Source: Thamnaconus septentrionalis
Lineage: Eukaryota; Chordata; Actinopteri; Tetraodontiformes; Monacanthidae
DNA: 64,000 nt
Assembly (NCBI GenBank): GCA_009823395.1
Contig: CM020501.1
Coordinates: 18,335,361 to 18,399,360, forward strand
Direction: 5' to 3'
A program made the position numbers and the translations under genes. Of the stretch, positions 23,394 to 63,987 are shown piece after piece. Positions within the stretch are counted from its first letter, which is position 1; each line of letters opens with the position of its first letter. The notes beneath the pieces are model-generated. The model saw only the letters and a program-made list of their open reading frames with translations, had not been told where the DNA came from and did no database searches.

Positions 23394-25218
23394 CTGCCAC
23401 GAGGAGGAGGAAGGGATTCAGAAAGGGTTGGGGGACGAAGAGGAACAAGGCTTAATTTTAAATACCAAAAAAAAAACATTTTCTTCTGCCTTCATGTTGC
23501 TCGGCTAGTGGTGACTGACTGACGGAGACTCGAGCCCACCTGTAGGCTGCAATCTCGATGTCCAACGCCATCTTGACATTGAGCAGATCCTGGTACTCCC
23601 GGAGGTGACGCGCCATCTCACTCTTGGTGGTCCTCAGGTCGTTCTCAAGCTCTGCCATGCTGTCCTGCGGAAGAGCACAGCAGGGCACAGGACACAAAAG
23701 TTAAACCTATCAAAATAATAAAAAAGGAGACAGGGCTGCAGACGCTTCATCTTCAGTCAGTCAGCCAGATTGTTCAGGTGAAAGGTGTGAAGTCAGAGGT
23801 TAAAACAAAGGGAGCTCTACATTTTTATTTTTTATTTTATTTTGCAATAAATTGTATTTTTATGTATATTTTTGAAGCAAGTGCTGAGTCAGTCACGCTG
23901 CTCGGGTAAAAAAAAACACCCGATGAGAGCTAGCGGACGCTCAATGGGCGTTGTCAGATGCAGCTGCCGAGCACACGCTCTCCTGGGAGATTCAGCACCA
24001 CGGACAGAGACCGCACAACACCACATCAAACTCAGTCCATCAGGAGAATTAACGAATAAATGGGCAAATAAATAGTTAAATAACAGCAGCCGATTTGTTT
24101 TGATGCAAGATTGATAAAATATCGCCCTTTACCCCTCGTTCAACTCCGAGACGACGAACATTTCAAATGCGTACCTGGTAGTTCCCGATCTCCACGTTGT
24201 GCCTGTCCTCCATCTCCCGCAGCTGCTTCTCCATGGACTCGTTGGTTCCCCTCAGGCTCTCGATCTCAATGGTCTTGGACTGCAGCTGCCTCCTGAACTC
24301 GTTCATCTCCTCCCTGCTGGCGCGGATGACCTCATTGCTGCGGGTGGCCTGCTCGGACAGGTCGGCGAACTTGGTCTTGTACCACTCCTCGGCCGACTGC
24401 AGGTTCTTTGAGGCCATGGACTCGTACTGGCCGCGGATCTCCTTGAGGGCGGAGGTGAGGTCCGGCTTGGACACCTCCATCTCCACGGAGACCTGCGCCG
24501 CCTGGATCATATCCATCAGCTCAGCCACCTCCTCCTCGTGCACCTTCCTGAGGAAGTTGATCTCGTCCAGCAGAGACTCCACCTTCTTCTCCAGGTCCAG
24601 GCGCACCATGGTGGCGTCGTCCACGTCCTTCTTGAAAGCCTTGAGGGTGGCCTCCGCCTCCTCCCGGGCCCGGAACTCCTCCTCGTACTTGCCCCTGAGC
24701 TTCTGCAGGTCGTCGTCGATGCTGTCCCTCTCGATGAGGAGCTGGGACTTCTCCCCGTTGAGCTCCTCCAGCTGGGAGCGCAGCTCGCGGATCTCCTGCT
24801 GGTAGAGATCGGCCAGGCGCGACGGTTCGGTCTGCCGCTGGCGCAGCGCGATCAGCTCCGTCTCCAGAACTTTGTTGTGCTGCTCCAAGTTGCGCACCTT
24901 CTCGATGAACATGGCGAAGCGGTCGTTGAGACCCTGCATTTGCTCCTTCTCGTTGGTGCGGATGATCTTGAACTCATTGTTGAGGACGGTGCTCTGGGTC
25001 AGGTCGAAGGTCTCCAGCGGCATGGAGAAGGAGCGGCCGGACTTCCTACTGTGCGAGCCCAGGGATGGGACATTGCTGCGGCTCGCGGAGGAGGAGTAGC
25101 GGTACCCTCCCCGAGAGGACACGTTCCCGCTCCGGGATGGAGAGGACGCATAACGGGGAGAATCCCCGAAAATCTTCCGGTAGGAGGAGGAGGAGTAGAC
25201 TTCAGATGCGTAGCTCAT
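23114..25218 (-). CDS. ina: Alpha-internexin (gefiltin), neuronal intermediate filament protein
   Basis: Exons 24175-25218, 23540-23664 and 23114-23393 encode 482 residues. The protein is a class IV intermediate filament of neurons that co-assembles with neurofilament subunits in axons. A Ser/Arg/Tyr-rich head (about 1-88) starts [19 protein letters not shown]. The alpha-helical rod runs from [20 protein letters not shown] to the terminal consensus [17 protein letters not shown] near residue 397. A Gly- then Lys/Glu-rich tail ends ASTNQKN. Three exons with a 125-base exon 2 is the class IV gene layout. The head and rod match INA better than NEFL/NEFM, and human INA also sits beside NT5C2. The start at 25218 has a good Kozak context (CCAAGATG); an upstream in-frame ATG at 25257 lies only a few bases past the TATA box and is unlikely. 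Confidence 0.93.
23540..23664 (-). CDS. ina: ina exon 2 (end of coil 2)
   Basis: 125 bases, encoding [19 protein letters not shown] through [11 protein letters not shown]. Acceptor CCGCAG|GACAGC, donor TACAG|GTGGGC. Confidence 0.95.
24175..25218 (-). CDS. ina: ina exon 1 (head, coils 1A, 1B and most of coil 2)
   Basis: 1044 bases, 348 codons, phase 0. It ends HNVEIGNYQ at donor TACCAG|GTACGC. Confidence 0.95.
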
Positions 25219-25254
25219 CTTGGCAGGGATGGAGACAGAGCGGGGCGCTGTGCG

Positions 25255-25330
25255 CACCTCCTTATATAGGGGGACTAACCCAATGACTAATTAATGCCCG
25301 ATGTCACGATCCGGACTCGTTTCCTCCAGG
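25255..25330 (-). promoter_or_regulatory. ina: ina core promoter: TATA box and inverted CCAAT
   Basis: TATATAAG reads on the minus strand at 25261-25268, only 43 bases before the ATG. CCAAT is on the plus strand at 25280-25284 (ATTGG toward the gene). If transcription starts about 30 bases past the TATA box, the 5' UTR would be near 20 bases. Confidence 0.65.
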
Positions 25331-26400
25331 TACCACGCTTCACATGAGAAATAATCCCAAATATTGCGCAGAACCTCTCTCTGTGTATGTTTTAATTTTG
25401 CTGGTGATGGCTGCATTAATCCTATTATAGTCCGGCAGTTCTTTGTGTGGGGCAAATGGAACTGTCCTTTTGGCGCAGTGGTGCTGCATCACTGAGTGAT
25501 CGCTAGTTGCCCATATACGTCAAAATCGAGGTTTGACAATACAATAGTGTGCAGCAATCATACTTGTTAACTTGTTGCATTAAAATGCACAACAATGATA
25601 ACAAAGGCGTAATTTCAATACAAGGAAAGGTATGAGAATTTTTAGGTAAGTGTGTTTAAACTTTACGAGTTGGGTTCCTAGAATCTCTCCTGCTTTCAGG
25701 AACAGGTTCAACGTGTAAACTAATGGCCAAAGTTTAATTTCATTCAGGCTAATTTGACAACTGCTTTATTTTTGCAATGCACTTTCACCGTTGCGAGCAG
25801 CATGCAACCAACAATTCTCTGCTGCCCTCTCCTGTCAAATTGTGGCATTACAAGTGGTGTACCAACTTTCTTGTAATGCCACAGGGGTTTGTTGTTAATT
25901 AGTTAAGATTAAGAAAGTAAAAACGTACTCGAAACATATGAGGATTTCTGACGATCAGGTGGTCCCATTTTTACTGCTGCTTGTCACATAACTGTCGCTC
26001 AATCCGTGCTTATGTCTTTTTAAATGCAAAAAATACATATCAGCAAAGAAAAAAAGCGTGTTTCATATTAACCTTCTTTTTTGCTAGTGATGAACGCACC
26101 GATTCATCACTGAATTCGGTTATTTTACTCGTTATACCAGAATATTACAATTTGCTGTAAATGTATATAGACAATGTATCGACATTGTTTTACTTTGCAT
26201 ACATCTCCCGTTTAATCTATTTGTTAATTTTGTCTGTTCCTCTGAATAACTTTACTCTGTTTTGCGGAAGAAATCTTGGAAACTCTAGGTTTGCTTAGGT
26301 TTCATCAAACAACCTAAACAAATACAATCAAAAATCTGGAATGCAGACCGGAGACAGCTAAGTCAATTCCACATTCTGAATTTCACTTGCGGCCACGCGT
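25331..26400. other. Spacer between the divergent ina and nt5c2 promoters
   Basis: AT-rich, no coding signal, no clear repeat. Probably shared upstream sequence of the two head-to-head genes. Confidence 0.4.
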
Positions 26401-26551
26401 TTCCTCCCGCATCATCCCCTCAGCACGGAGACGTTGTTCCCTCGCCATTCCCCAGTGGATGGTTGGAGACCGACGCGGTCATGTGACCACTCGGCTACTG
26501 TAAAGTCCCGCCCCTTCCTTTGACAGGCGCGGCGGAGCTCCGCCCCACTTC

Positions 26552-26616
<65 letters not shown>

Positions 26617-26862
26617 TCACAACAACAGCTGGCAGCGGGGAGAGAAAGCGGCAGTAGGTCGCAGAGAGCAGCGAGAGCAGCATCTTTTGACTGTTTGGTT
26701 CAACAAAAATATTTATACAGAAATTATAATTATAATTTTTTTATAAAATCAAACGCAGGCGCGCTAGCTTGTTTGACACGCTCGGCTTCTTGTCACCCAG
26801 GGCTCAGGGCGCATGCTCAGACCGACTGACGGTGCAGTTGTTTCAATCAGGAACTCCGAGGG
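26400..26862 (+). promoter_or_regulatory. nt5c2: Probable nt5c2 promoter and 5' non-coding exon
   Basis: A GC-rich, CpG-containing stretch (GCGGCGGAGCTCCGCCCC) with a (GA)n tract leads to a strong donor-like sequence GAGGG|GTGAGTACT at 26862/26863. The first coding exon begins with an acceptor 22 bases before the ATG, so at least one upstream non-coding exon must exist; this is the best candidate. Position inferred. Confidence 0.45.
26554..26614. repeat. (GA)n microsatellite near the nt5c2 promoter
   Basis: About 30 GA dinucleotides. GA tracts near promoters can bind GAGA-type factors or form triplex (H-DNA). Confidence 0.97.
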
Positions 26863-27879
26863 GTGAGTACTGGATACACGGCGGCTCCCCTGCCGGAGGA
26901 GAAAAACGCAGTGATTCCTTTGTGGGCTCCCGTTTGTTGCTTTTTGATACGTGGCTAGCCCCTGGCGGAGGATGTTACACACGACCTCCGGCGGCTCTCT
27001 TCTTCGCAATTTTACTAATAATAAAGTAAGACAATAAAAAAGAGCTTCGCCTTTGTGCCGACCCTTAGCTAGCTTTCACAGTTGAGCAGGGGGCTAGAAA
27101 AATATTGGGACGTTGTTGTTGGTGTTGGTGTTGTTGATGTTGTTGTTGGTTCCCCTCGGTCCGCTCGCCTCCCCTGCGAAGACGGTTGAAGCGGTGTAAA
27201 ATTTCCTCCTACACACACTCAACATTCTTGCTTGAAACCCGCGAGTGACAGCTCGATGAATTATAGTCGGCCCCGTTGTTCGTTGCAAGGCAGAGAGTCG
27301 AGGCAGCAAAGACCCCCGTTACTCCGTTACAAACAAGTTCTGGGCTCTGGCTCCGACCGAACCACAACTTCCGTCAGAGCCAGGCGGACCAGTTTTCACA
27401 CCGAGTTGACTGTCAGCATGACTTATTTTGAAGCGCGATGTGCAATCAGGGCGGTGGAAAGTGTGTTTTTGCGATCTTGAACGGGGGATGTGCAGCGCGT
27501 ATTAATCACTTACTACCACAGAGCATCAGAGGTCGTGAAACTCTACCAGGAATACAGCAGGTGATAGACTGGATCCACCTTTGGCACTGCTGACTTCTGG
27601 CCTGCCTGCCTGCCTAACTGACTGTCCGTCCGTCCGTCTGTCTGCTAGGCTCATTTGCATCATTGCTGGCAGCCAGAGTAAGAAAGCTGACCTCTGCCTC
27701 CCCCTGGGGCAGGGCGCTCCTTTCCACTGACACAGGGAGAATGATGAGTGTCAGCGTGAGAGGACGCGCTCAAACAACACACTCCCAGGACCTTCAAATG
27801 TTCAGGAGAACTTCAGCTAAAGGCTCCCGTGTTGCGCAATATTCACTCTGCGCTTTGCCAGTGCTCGCTAGCAAGGCAA

Positions 27880-28180
27880 CTCCTCCGATATGAGAAAAGA
27901 TTGTCCTTTATTTCTCCTTTGTGTAGAGTTCTGAAACATTTGCCCTTCGTGATGTCACAAATGGCACTTGTACATAACTCATAGGTTAGTAGTGACACAG
28001 TTTGTTTTGCCACCAACTTTTTTTGTGTCTCCATTCATGTGGAAAGTCCAACCGAGCTTTAGCGTTAGCAGAAAGCTGTGTGTTTTAGTATTATTATTCC
28101 TTGCAGGAGGCTGTAAACAGAAGGCTAAACCTGCTGTTCTCTGGAGACCGATAGAGGGTTTGTTTTTTTTTCATCTCTCA
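27880..28180 (+). repeat. TGATGTCA repeat family, nt5c2 intron 1 copy
   Basis: Core CGTGATGTCACAAA at about 27949-27962, then CATGTGGAAAGTCCAACCGAG, GCAGAAAGCT and AACAGAAGGCTAAA. The same ordered segments recur in the other copies. Confidence 0.65.
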
Positions 28181-28769
28181 CAGGCGTTCCACATTGTTGA
28201 GTCTGAGAATTTTGGTTGGATGATCCCTGGTGTGGCTGCACGGAACAAAGGCGTACTTGTGTCTTCTGCTGTCTAATCATTTGGTGTTGGATGGTTTCAT
28301 CATGCGTGTTGTCTCAGTTTTGAATCACTCCCTTGGCCGTCCCTCGGTTTTCTTCTTACTTCTCCGTGACTCAGACGGCGCGGCTGTTTGTTTGTTGCCA
28401 CTGTGACACCTTTGATTGACGTCTTCAGTTTAATTAATTGGACTGAGTCATGCGCTGACAGACACCTACAGACAGAGTCTCCGCCCATCGGACCTGTTGG
28501 AAAGATTTCCTCAGCCCGAACCCTGCCCCTCACCTCCACCCGCCTCAGCCTCAGCATTTTTGACAGACCCATGGGACATTCCTCCGCTCGCTGATAGTGA
28601 TTATACCGAGTCAGACTCCGCTGGTGTTTTGATCAAATCAACAGCAACCCGCCCACGTGCTTGAACCGTCCGCGTCAGCCGAGGAATCACCGCTAACGCT
28701 GTAAACTCCGGCCCGTGACTCCGCCGTCTCCGTCTCTTTTTCCACAGATAAAAGAAGCCGCCAGAGAAG

Positions 28770-48428
<19,659 letters not shown>

Positions 48429-49153
48429 TAAGCTAGACTTGAAAAAAAAAATAATTTCCTGTCTTTCATTTTTCCCAGCACAGTCAGTCAGTCAGTCAGT
48501 CAGTCAGTGGAGTGAAGGGAGGGAGAAAGTCTCCACTGTGGGTGCACATGTTTGGGTATGAGTGTGTGTGTGTGTGCGCATGTGTGTAAAGTTATATCAC
48601 CACGGTATGCACACAAACACATGCACGCACACAAACACACACACACACATACACACACACACACACAGTGGAAATCTGTGAGGAAAGCCAAGAGGACCAT
48701 TAGCCAGACAGATCACATGACTGTCAAGAGGCTGCGTGCATGATCAGTCCTGACACGCCCAAATATGGATTTCCTTTCTTTTTTGAAAAAAAAAAAAATC
48801 TATACACTTTTATCTTTTTTTAATTGATTTGGTTTGATCTGTATTACTGTACTATTCTCTGTCGACACATCGACATCGATCCGGTGATTTTTTTTTTTCT
48901 TCTATTATTTTTATCATCATAAGCTCCTGATCAGAACATGGTCACTGTCGGTAAGTTTTTTTCTGAATAAGCTGTATGCAAATTTTCGGAGAATACCTCC
49001 GTCGTGTCATGCAGAGATGCACATACTGTATTTTATAAAAAAGCAAAAGCATTGTTTTTCTAAAGCAACATGGGAACAACGTGTAGTTATTCACCGATTT
49101 AGTTGTACGTACGTGCTTGTACGCAGTTCTGCAGAAGTACTCTGTCCCTCCTC

Positions 49154-49155
<2 letters not shown>

Positions 49156-49226
<71 letters not shown>
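49156..49226. repeat. (GT)n microsatellite in the nt5c2 3' UTR
   Basis: About 35 GT dinucleotides. Confidence 0.97.
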
Positions 49227-49230
<4 letters not shown>

Positions 49231-50595
49231 CGTGCTAGCGCAGTATTCCGCCTGCTGCAGCACTGACATCTCTTGCTTTAAACATCACTGTGCGACAAGA
49301 GAAAACAAAGCTGGTTAAACTTGACTTCAAATCTTGAGCATTTCTCCGTAAAAGTGAAGCTGCGCGGTGGTGAAAAATGTTTTTTAAAAAGAGAGAGAGA
49401 GAGAGAGAGAAAAGTGCAGTTTGGTCACGGCTCATCAGGCCGTCAGCAAACATCAGGCTCAGCTCTTTAAACACGGCAAACAGTCCCTGACTCACTTTAA
49501 AGCCACTGGGGAGGAACCTCAGCCCGGTGAATCTTTCCCTTCGTTTTTGTTTTGTTTGTTTCACTCTGAAACAGAGGTTGGCTGCATCTGCTTGTGTTGA
49601 GTCAGTCCTGAAAGTGCTGGACAGCCTGTTGATTCAGGCCGCAGAAGGGAGGGGACAAGTTTTTTGCTTTGGTGTGACGTGACGTGGAGATGTGGCGTGA
49701 ATGTGTTTCCGCAGCATCAGAGGCCTTGTGAGGAAGAGTCGGACAGCTCTTTGATATATTTTTTCATTCACTTTCATTCTTCTTCTTCTTTTTTATATTT
49801 TATTTTTTACAAATTTAATTATTTGTACTCTATTAATAACCCCCACCACTTCTTCTAAATAGAAAATATCTGAATATGCTACTCCAGGCAGCTGCTAATG
49901 CTAATATGAGAACTAGTTGACTGTCTCTGCATAATTGGGCATATGCATGTGAGAAAACCTTCTGTCTGTTCTGCCACTGTGAACATGGTAGCATTGTTTT
50001 TTTGGAGTTTCTTTGTTCTGTTTTTTTGTTTTGTTTTGGGGTTTTTTTTTAAATTCTGTGTGACCTGCAGCGTTTTTAAGGAAAACAATTTTTGTTTACT
50101 TACGGACAAATAAAACCCCAAGATATCTGCTTGGCTGTTAAAATAAAAAGAAAAACTTAGAATGAAGGGAGATGTGCACAGCATGTTGAGTACTATTCAG
50201 AAATGGCCCTTGTATCCAACAAGGGACGTCTGTTTTATTTTTCTAAGCTTTTGTTTTTAAAGGGTCCTGGTTTACAGATGTGTAAATAGACATTATCTTT
50301 TCTTTTTCTTTTTTCCTTTTTTTAAAATAACTATTTCTGGTTACATTTTATAAAGTACCACAGAAGTGTCTCGGACTAGAACCTGGCAAACAGGTTGCAG
50401 TACTTTAACATGACATTTCAATCTTTTTTTTGTTGTTGTTGTTGTTGTGAATCATGTCTGTCAAGGCATCTGTGAGCTGATCTGATGTCAAAACCTCTGA
50501 CTTCATACTGTAGCTTCATTTTCTCCCACGCAGTGTTTTGTTTTTGTTTTGAGATGTTATCGTTCACACCATGAGGAAAATTGCATAAAATGTAT

Positions 50596-50601
50596 AATAA
50601 A
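50596..50601 (+). terminator. nt5c2: nt5c2 polyadenylation signal
   Basis: A canonical AATAAA with a downstream GT/T-rich element within 40 bases, and no later strong candidate before the repeat-rich spacer. Confidence 0.65.
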
Positions 50602-50773
50602 GATAGTTTCTCAGAATTTTCTGGTTGGTCTGTTATTTTAAGCAACGGATGGACAAACATCGAGGAGGGAGAGGAGGAGGAAGTGGAGGAGGAAGCAGAA
50701 GTGATTGTCTATTTTGTAGTACCGAGGCTAGTTTATGGAGTGAATGACGTTGATAAATGACGCAAACCGGTAT

Positions 50774-50776
<3 letters not shown>

Positions 50777-50821
<45 letters not shown>
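50777..50821. repeat. (CA)n microsatellite
   Basis: About 22 CA dinucleotides in the spacer between nt5c2 and cnnm2. A symmetric (ATT)n/(AAT)n stretch follows at about 50887-50925. Confidence 0.95.
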
Positions 50822-50822
<1 letters not shown>

Positions 50823-50869
50823 CGCCATGAACAATGTTTTTGACTGGCAGGCAATCATATGATATATCA

Positions 50870-53100
50870 TTATTAAAGATTAAATGTATTATTATTATTA
50901 TTATTAATAATAATAATAATAATCATTAAATAGTTATTAGATTATATCTGATAATGACAATTAAAAGCTCCTTTGCTTTCCAGTGCAGAGTTTATATAGG
51001 AAGACGGAAGGAGCCTGTCTATCCTACCCCTAAGGGACAGAGGGAGCTCTGTCAGGGTGCTCAGGTCAGAACGTCCTTGGTTAGCTTGTGGAGCAAATCA
51101 TCTTGATCAATTGGTGCAAAACAACACGTCACACACATGACGCCATGAACGATGTTTTTGACCGGCAGTCATATGATTTATTTAGAGATGATGATTTGAT
51201 CCTAAATATATTGTTTGTTTACTTTTTTCTTTCTGTATTTGTATTGTTTTTTCTCATCTTTTCTCTCCAATTGTCTGCCGCAAACCTCATTCTCCTGGCG
51301 GTGCCCACTATGAAAACAGTTCAGGGAGAAAGGTTTTCCCACTGCCTGATGAAACGTTTACGCTGCCTGGTCATGTGATCAGCTGAGGGTCAAGTCATGT
51401 CACAGTCAGCAGAACACACACACACACATATATGCTGCATTTTCCCATCACCCATCACTCACTTAGCCAAGTGAAGTGCTTTTATGTCCAACCATTTAGT
51501 TTAATATGAGTGTTTTAAAAATAGCTAAAAAGACATCAATGTCACATTTTTTCCACTTGACGTATTGTTGCTCATTCACTATGAACTTTGAGTTTTAATA
51601 CAGAAGAGACACAGTTTAATTTCAGAGATTTTAAAATTATGTTGAAAAAAAACACAATATGTTGAGTCACCTGTCTGAATTTGGGGGCATACTTTATCAA
51701 ATACTCACTGTTAACAAAATATTGTTATCCTATCATGTCATTGTGCCTGGTGCAGAAAGGTACCAGGCACAATGACATAGCGGCACGAGTCTCATCTGGT
51801 TGCGGATGAGAGCTAGCTAGTTGAACCAGCTCAGTCAACAGCTCACTAGTCCCTGCTGCTGCATAGGTGGGGGAGAAAGAGGGGAAAAGGCAGATATGGA
51901 AACAGCTGAGAAGCGGAGTGTCTGTTAATCATTCACTTTTTTATTAAACCACCAGCTGGTGGAGGCAATGGGAATGTTCTCTTCAGGTAGGAGCATTATT
52001 GACAGCATGTAGGTACATATAGCAGCAATGGGACGGACAGAAGGTCGCCTCAAACACAGGCCTGCAAAGCATCGACGACACGGAGAGACCGTGTTCAGCA
52101 TCGGGGACTGGGGGCGGGTGGAGAGCACGAGGGAGACCAGTCTTGTTTGCACGAGATGTTTGTCTTCCCTCTTCTTTCATTCCTGCCTCCCGTTTCTCCT
52201 GTCACCTATTGAACTCCTTCTCCTTACAATCTGATGATCTGCTTCCTCTCCGGAGTGATTGTCCCTGCAGAGCAGTGAGTCTGCTGCATAGGAGCACTTC
52301 AAAGTAAACAAAAAACATACAGCGAGCACAGCGACACGAGAAGTAAAGTAAAGAAAAAAGGAAAGAACGACGCGGCCTCAGTCCGTGTCGAGTTACACAA
52401 CAGGAGCGCCCCCTCGCGGAGAGAGGCTGCGAACTCTCCGTGTGCCGTTTTGTAAGGAAACAGCGACTACCAGTGGTGGCCACCGGCAACTGCGTATTTA
52501 AAGTATGGCACAGATAAAGGTCTGAGTGGAACGGGGAACGTTTGAACGATGCACGTTAAGTTGCATCACAAGGCTGAAAACGTCAAACAATAATCTCACG
52601 GCTACAAAGATTTTAAACCTCCGCCACTTAAAATGTGGAGTAAACAGAATTGTGTACCAGGCAAAGGCTGGAAACACTTACAGCGCTCACATGTGCTAAC
52701 TTAAAACTGTCTGTTTGTGATAAAAAACGAGGGTTAAAAGGGGGACGGTATGTAAATGCTTCTGTGCTACGACACGCTTCCCGCTTCAACCGTACATTCA
52801 AATTCAGCTCATCCCAGAAGTGAGCGAGTAAATCCAAGAGCCTGTAACTTTTGGATTACTAAAACTAAAGGATAAAAAAAAAAAAAAACGACTCACTTAA
52901 TGCCTCCTGGAGGAATCAGCAACGGATGTGTATAGATATGAGAGCAAAATTTTTCTTTAATTGCTAACAAATAGAAGTAAGTCTAATTGTAAAAATGGTG
53001 CGAGTCCAGACATTGTTGTTCCTTGTGTAATGATTTTTGGCCCAAAACCACACAATCCTACCACAAATAATCAACTAATTCCAAAGATGGAGTTAAGAAA
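50870..53100. other. Spacer between convergent nt5c2 and cnnm2, no gene recognised
   Basis: Only short unrecognised ORFs. The distal part may be cnnm2 3' UTR, since TTTATT at 51939-51944 gives AATAAA on the minus strand. Confidence 0.35.
51735..51778. repeat. Perfect 17-base inverted repeat
   Basis: ATGTCATTGTGCCTGGT at 51735-51751 and its exact complement at 51762-51778, with a 10-base spacer. An RNA copy of either strand would form a stable hairpin. Confidence 0.9.
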
Positions 53101-54789
53101 AAAACAAAGTGACATCACAATTCTAGCTAGCTAATTGCTAATTTGCCTCTTTTCCAATTCAAAAGCTCAGCTAAGCAAGTCAGTGGGAAGTTGTTAGCAC
53201 TGGCAGTAACTTAAAGTCATCGCAGGAAAATGAGGGCAGCGTGAAGTTCCAAGTGTCAAAACATTCTTGGTGTGGTTTTTCAAAAACAAAACAAAACAAA
53301 ACAAAAAATCTGTAGATTTGTGGCCATGGCACTTGTACATTAAAAACAAAATCAATATTAAGTACAGCTAGCGGTTGTAGCAGCCAACATTTTCTGAGGA
53401 ACAGCTTCCAATTGTAACATGACTTTGACAAACACGGATTACAATAGAAGGCATCATCCGGGGCTACTCTCACACATTCACTTCTGTCAGATGGAGCCTT
53501 CGCAGGCTGGGACACCACAGGAGCCACCGGTTTGCAGAAAAAAAAAAAAACCCCCCACAAAAACAGAAACGCAGACACAGAAACAGAAAACAAGCCAGAC
53601 ACGGACGGCGGAAGCGAGTGGGCGCGTATCATTCATGGACACATTTAATGTCGAGGTTACTGTGACGTTGATGCTCAACATGTTAGATGAGGTCACTAAT
53701 ACTGTGCAATTAATCAAGTCTGATTACTGGAAAACCAAACCAAACCTAAGCAAACAAAACAGAGACACAACCACAGACTCCGCCCCCCTCCCACCCCCTC
53801 CACTGTGGTCTTGGCATCACGACTCCCACGTGTTGCGTTTGAGGTCAAATGATGCAGAATTGTGGAGGAGAGACTGAGGATCCTGCCTGTCCGGGGCTGC
53901 TGCGTGACAATTCTCATAAAAAAAAAAACCCAAAACAAAACCAAAAATAAAAGCAAACAAATATACATATACATACAGTACATACAAATATATCTGTCAA
54001 TTTATAATACAGTGATTTCAACTTCATTCATAATCATCTCTTAAATAAATTGTGGTTCATTGCACTTTGTTAAAAAATAGTTAATTAAATGATTTATCTT
54101 AAAGGCAATAGCGTGATTTATTTTTGTCTCTCTAAACGTGGAAAACATAGTGTATCAATAGGCTTGATTTTTAAAGGTAATAGTAAAAATAACGAGATCT
54201 GTAATATACACACTGTATCTGCAATATAACCCCCCCCCCCTCCTCATTTACATGAATGGATTTCTGGTCTCCATTGATGCAGCGTGTCCTTTTTTCTCTC
54301 TCGATAAGACACCTCTGTGCGCCTACCCCCACTGCCCCCCCCACCCCCGTCCCGCCCCAGTGCGCATGCTCAGTATGCAAGGTTTGTGTCGCCCGAGCGT
54401 ACATATATATACATACAACATTATAAAATAAATAAATACAGGAAAACATTCTTGGTTCGTGGTGAAAACGGTGTCTTTTCGAAAAAGCGTTTTTTGGTGC
54501 AGTCTCTGACCAACCGCTGCTCTCCTGCCTGCGCGGCTCTCAACCCTCAGTGACGGGACCAACAGTCGACGGAGCCTCCCTGAAAGATGCACAGCTGGGG
54601 GGGAGATGAGTCGGCTATGTGTGTGCGTGTGTTTGTGTCTGGTAAGTATGACTGTCTGAGCGTGTTTCAGTGGAATAAAAAAAGAAGAGGAAGAGGAAGA
54701 GGAAGAGGAGGAAGTTGAAGTCCAGTGTCGTACGGGTGGACCAAAGTCTTTGGCCTGAGAACAAAACCGTTTTTGCGTTTATTATTACT

Positions 54790-54853
<64 letters not shown>

Positions 54854-55276
54854 GTGTGTGTATAGGTGAGTGTGTAAGTGGGAAAAGGATGACTGGCTGT
54901 TTGCGTCGTGCAACAGGAACCTTCCCCGGTCACCTGATCAGCAGCAGAGTGTCCCAGAAGAGAAGCTCAGCCTCGGGTGCTGGTGTCAGAGTTGGAGGGG
55001 ACGGGGGGGAGGGGGGATGGGGAGGAGGAGTTTCTCGCCTCCCCCTCCCCCCCACCCGCCCCGCCGCTCCGCTTGAGGCTCTGGCACGGCTGAGGCGGGT
55101 GCTACTGACGGCAGCAGAATCCTCGCTGCAGCTGCATCCACTTCCCCACGTTTCCCTCATCTCCATCTCTATCATCATCATCATCTTCACCATCACTACC
55201 ATCGTCGTCTCCGCCGCTCTGTGTGTGTGTGGGTCTTGCTTCTCCACCTTTTTTTGTTTGTCCCCCTGGCGAGAGG
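53101..55276 (-). other. cnnm2: Probable cnnm2 3' UTR
   Basis: The stretch after the cnnm2 stop on the minus strand has no ORF of interest and is AT-rich with GT and C tracts. AATAAA on the minus strand at 54117-54122 is one candidate signal and 51939-51944 a more distal one. The end is not determined. Confidence 0.35.
54793..54862. repeat. (GT)n microsatellite in the cnnm2 3' region
   Basis: About 34 GT dinucleotides with one C interruption; it would read (CA)n in cnnm2 RNA. Confidence 0.97.

Positions 55277-63987
<8,711 letters not shown>

Larger units (their letters stand above)
48429..50620 (+). other. nt5c2: nt5c2 3' UTR
   Basis: From the stop to just past AATAAA at 50596-50601, the sequence is AT-rich without coding signal, and a GT/T-rich stretch (TTTTCTGGTTGGTCTGT) follows the signal. 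It contains CA/TG tracts at 48560-48665, (GT)n at 49156-49226 and a GA run at 49390-49410. Confidence 0.65.

Noticed and set aside
24197..25286. Plus-strand ORFs of up to 243 codons opposite ina
   Set aside because: They are antisense shadows of the long ina exon 1, whose rod-domain protein is unambiguous.
52028..52489. Short ORFs between nt5c2 and cnnm2 as a possible extra gene
   Set aside because: No recognisable family, no splice partners, ordinary composition; could equally be cnnm2 3' UTR or intergenic.
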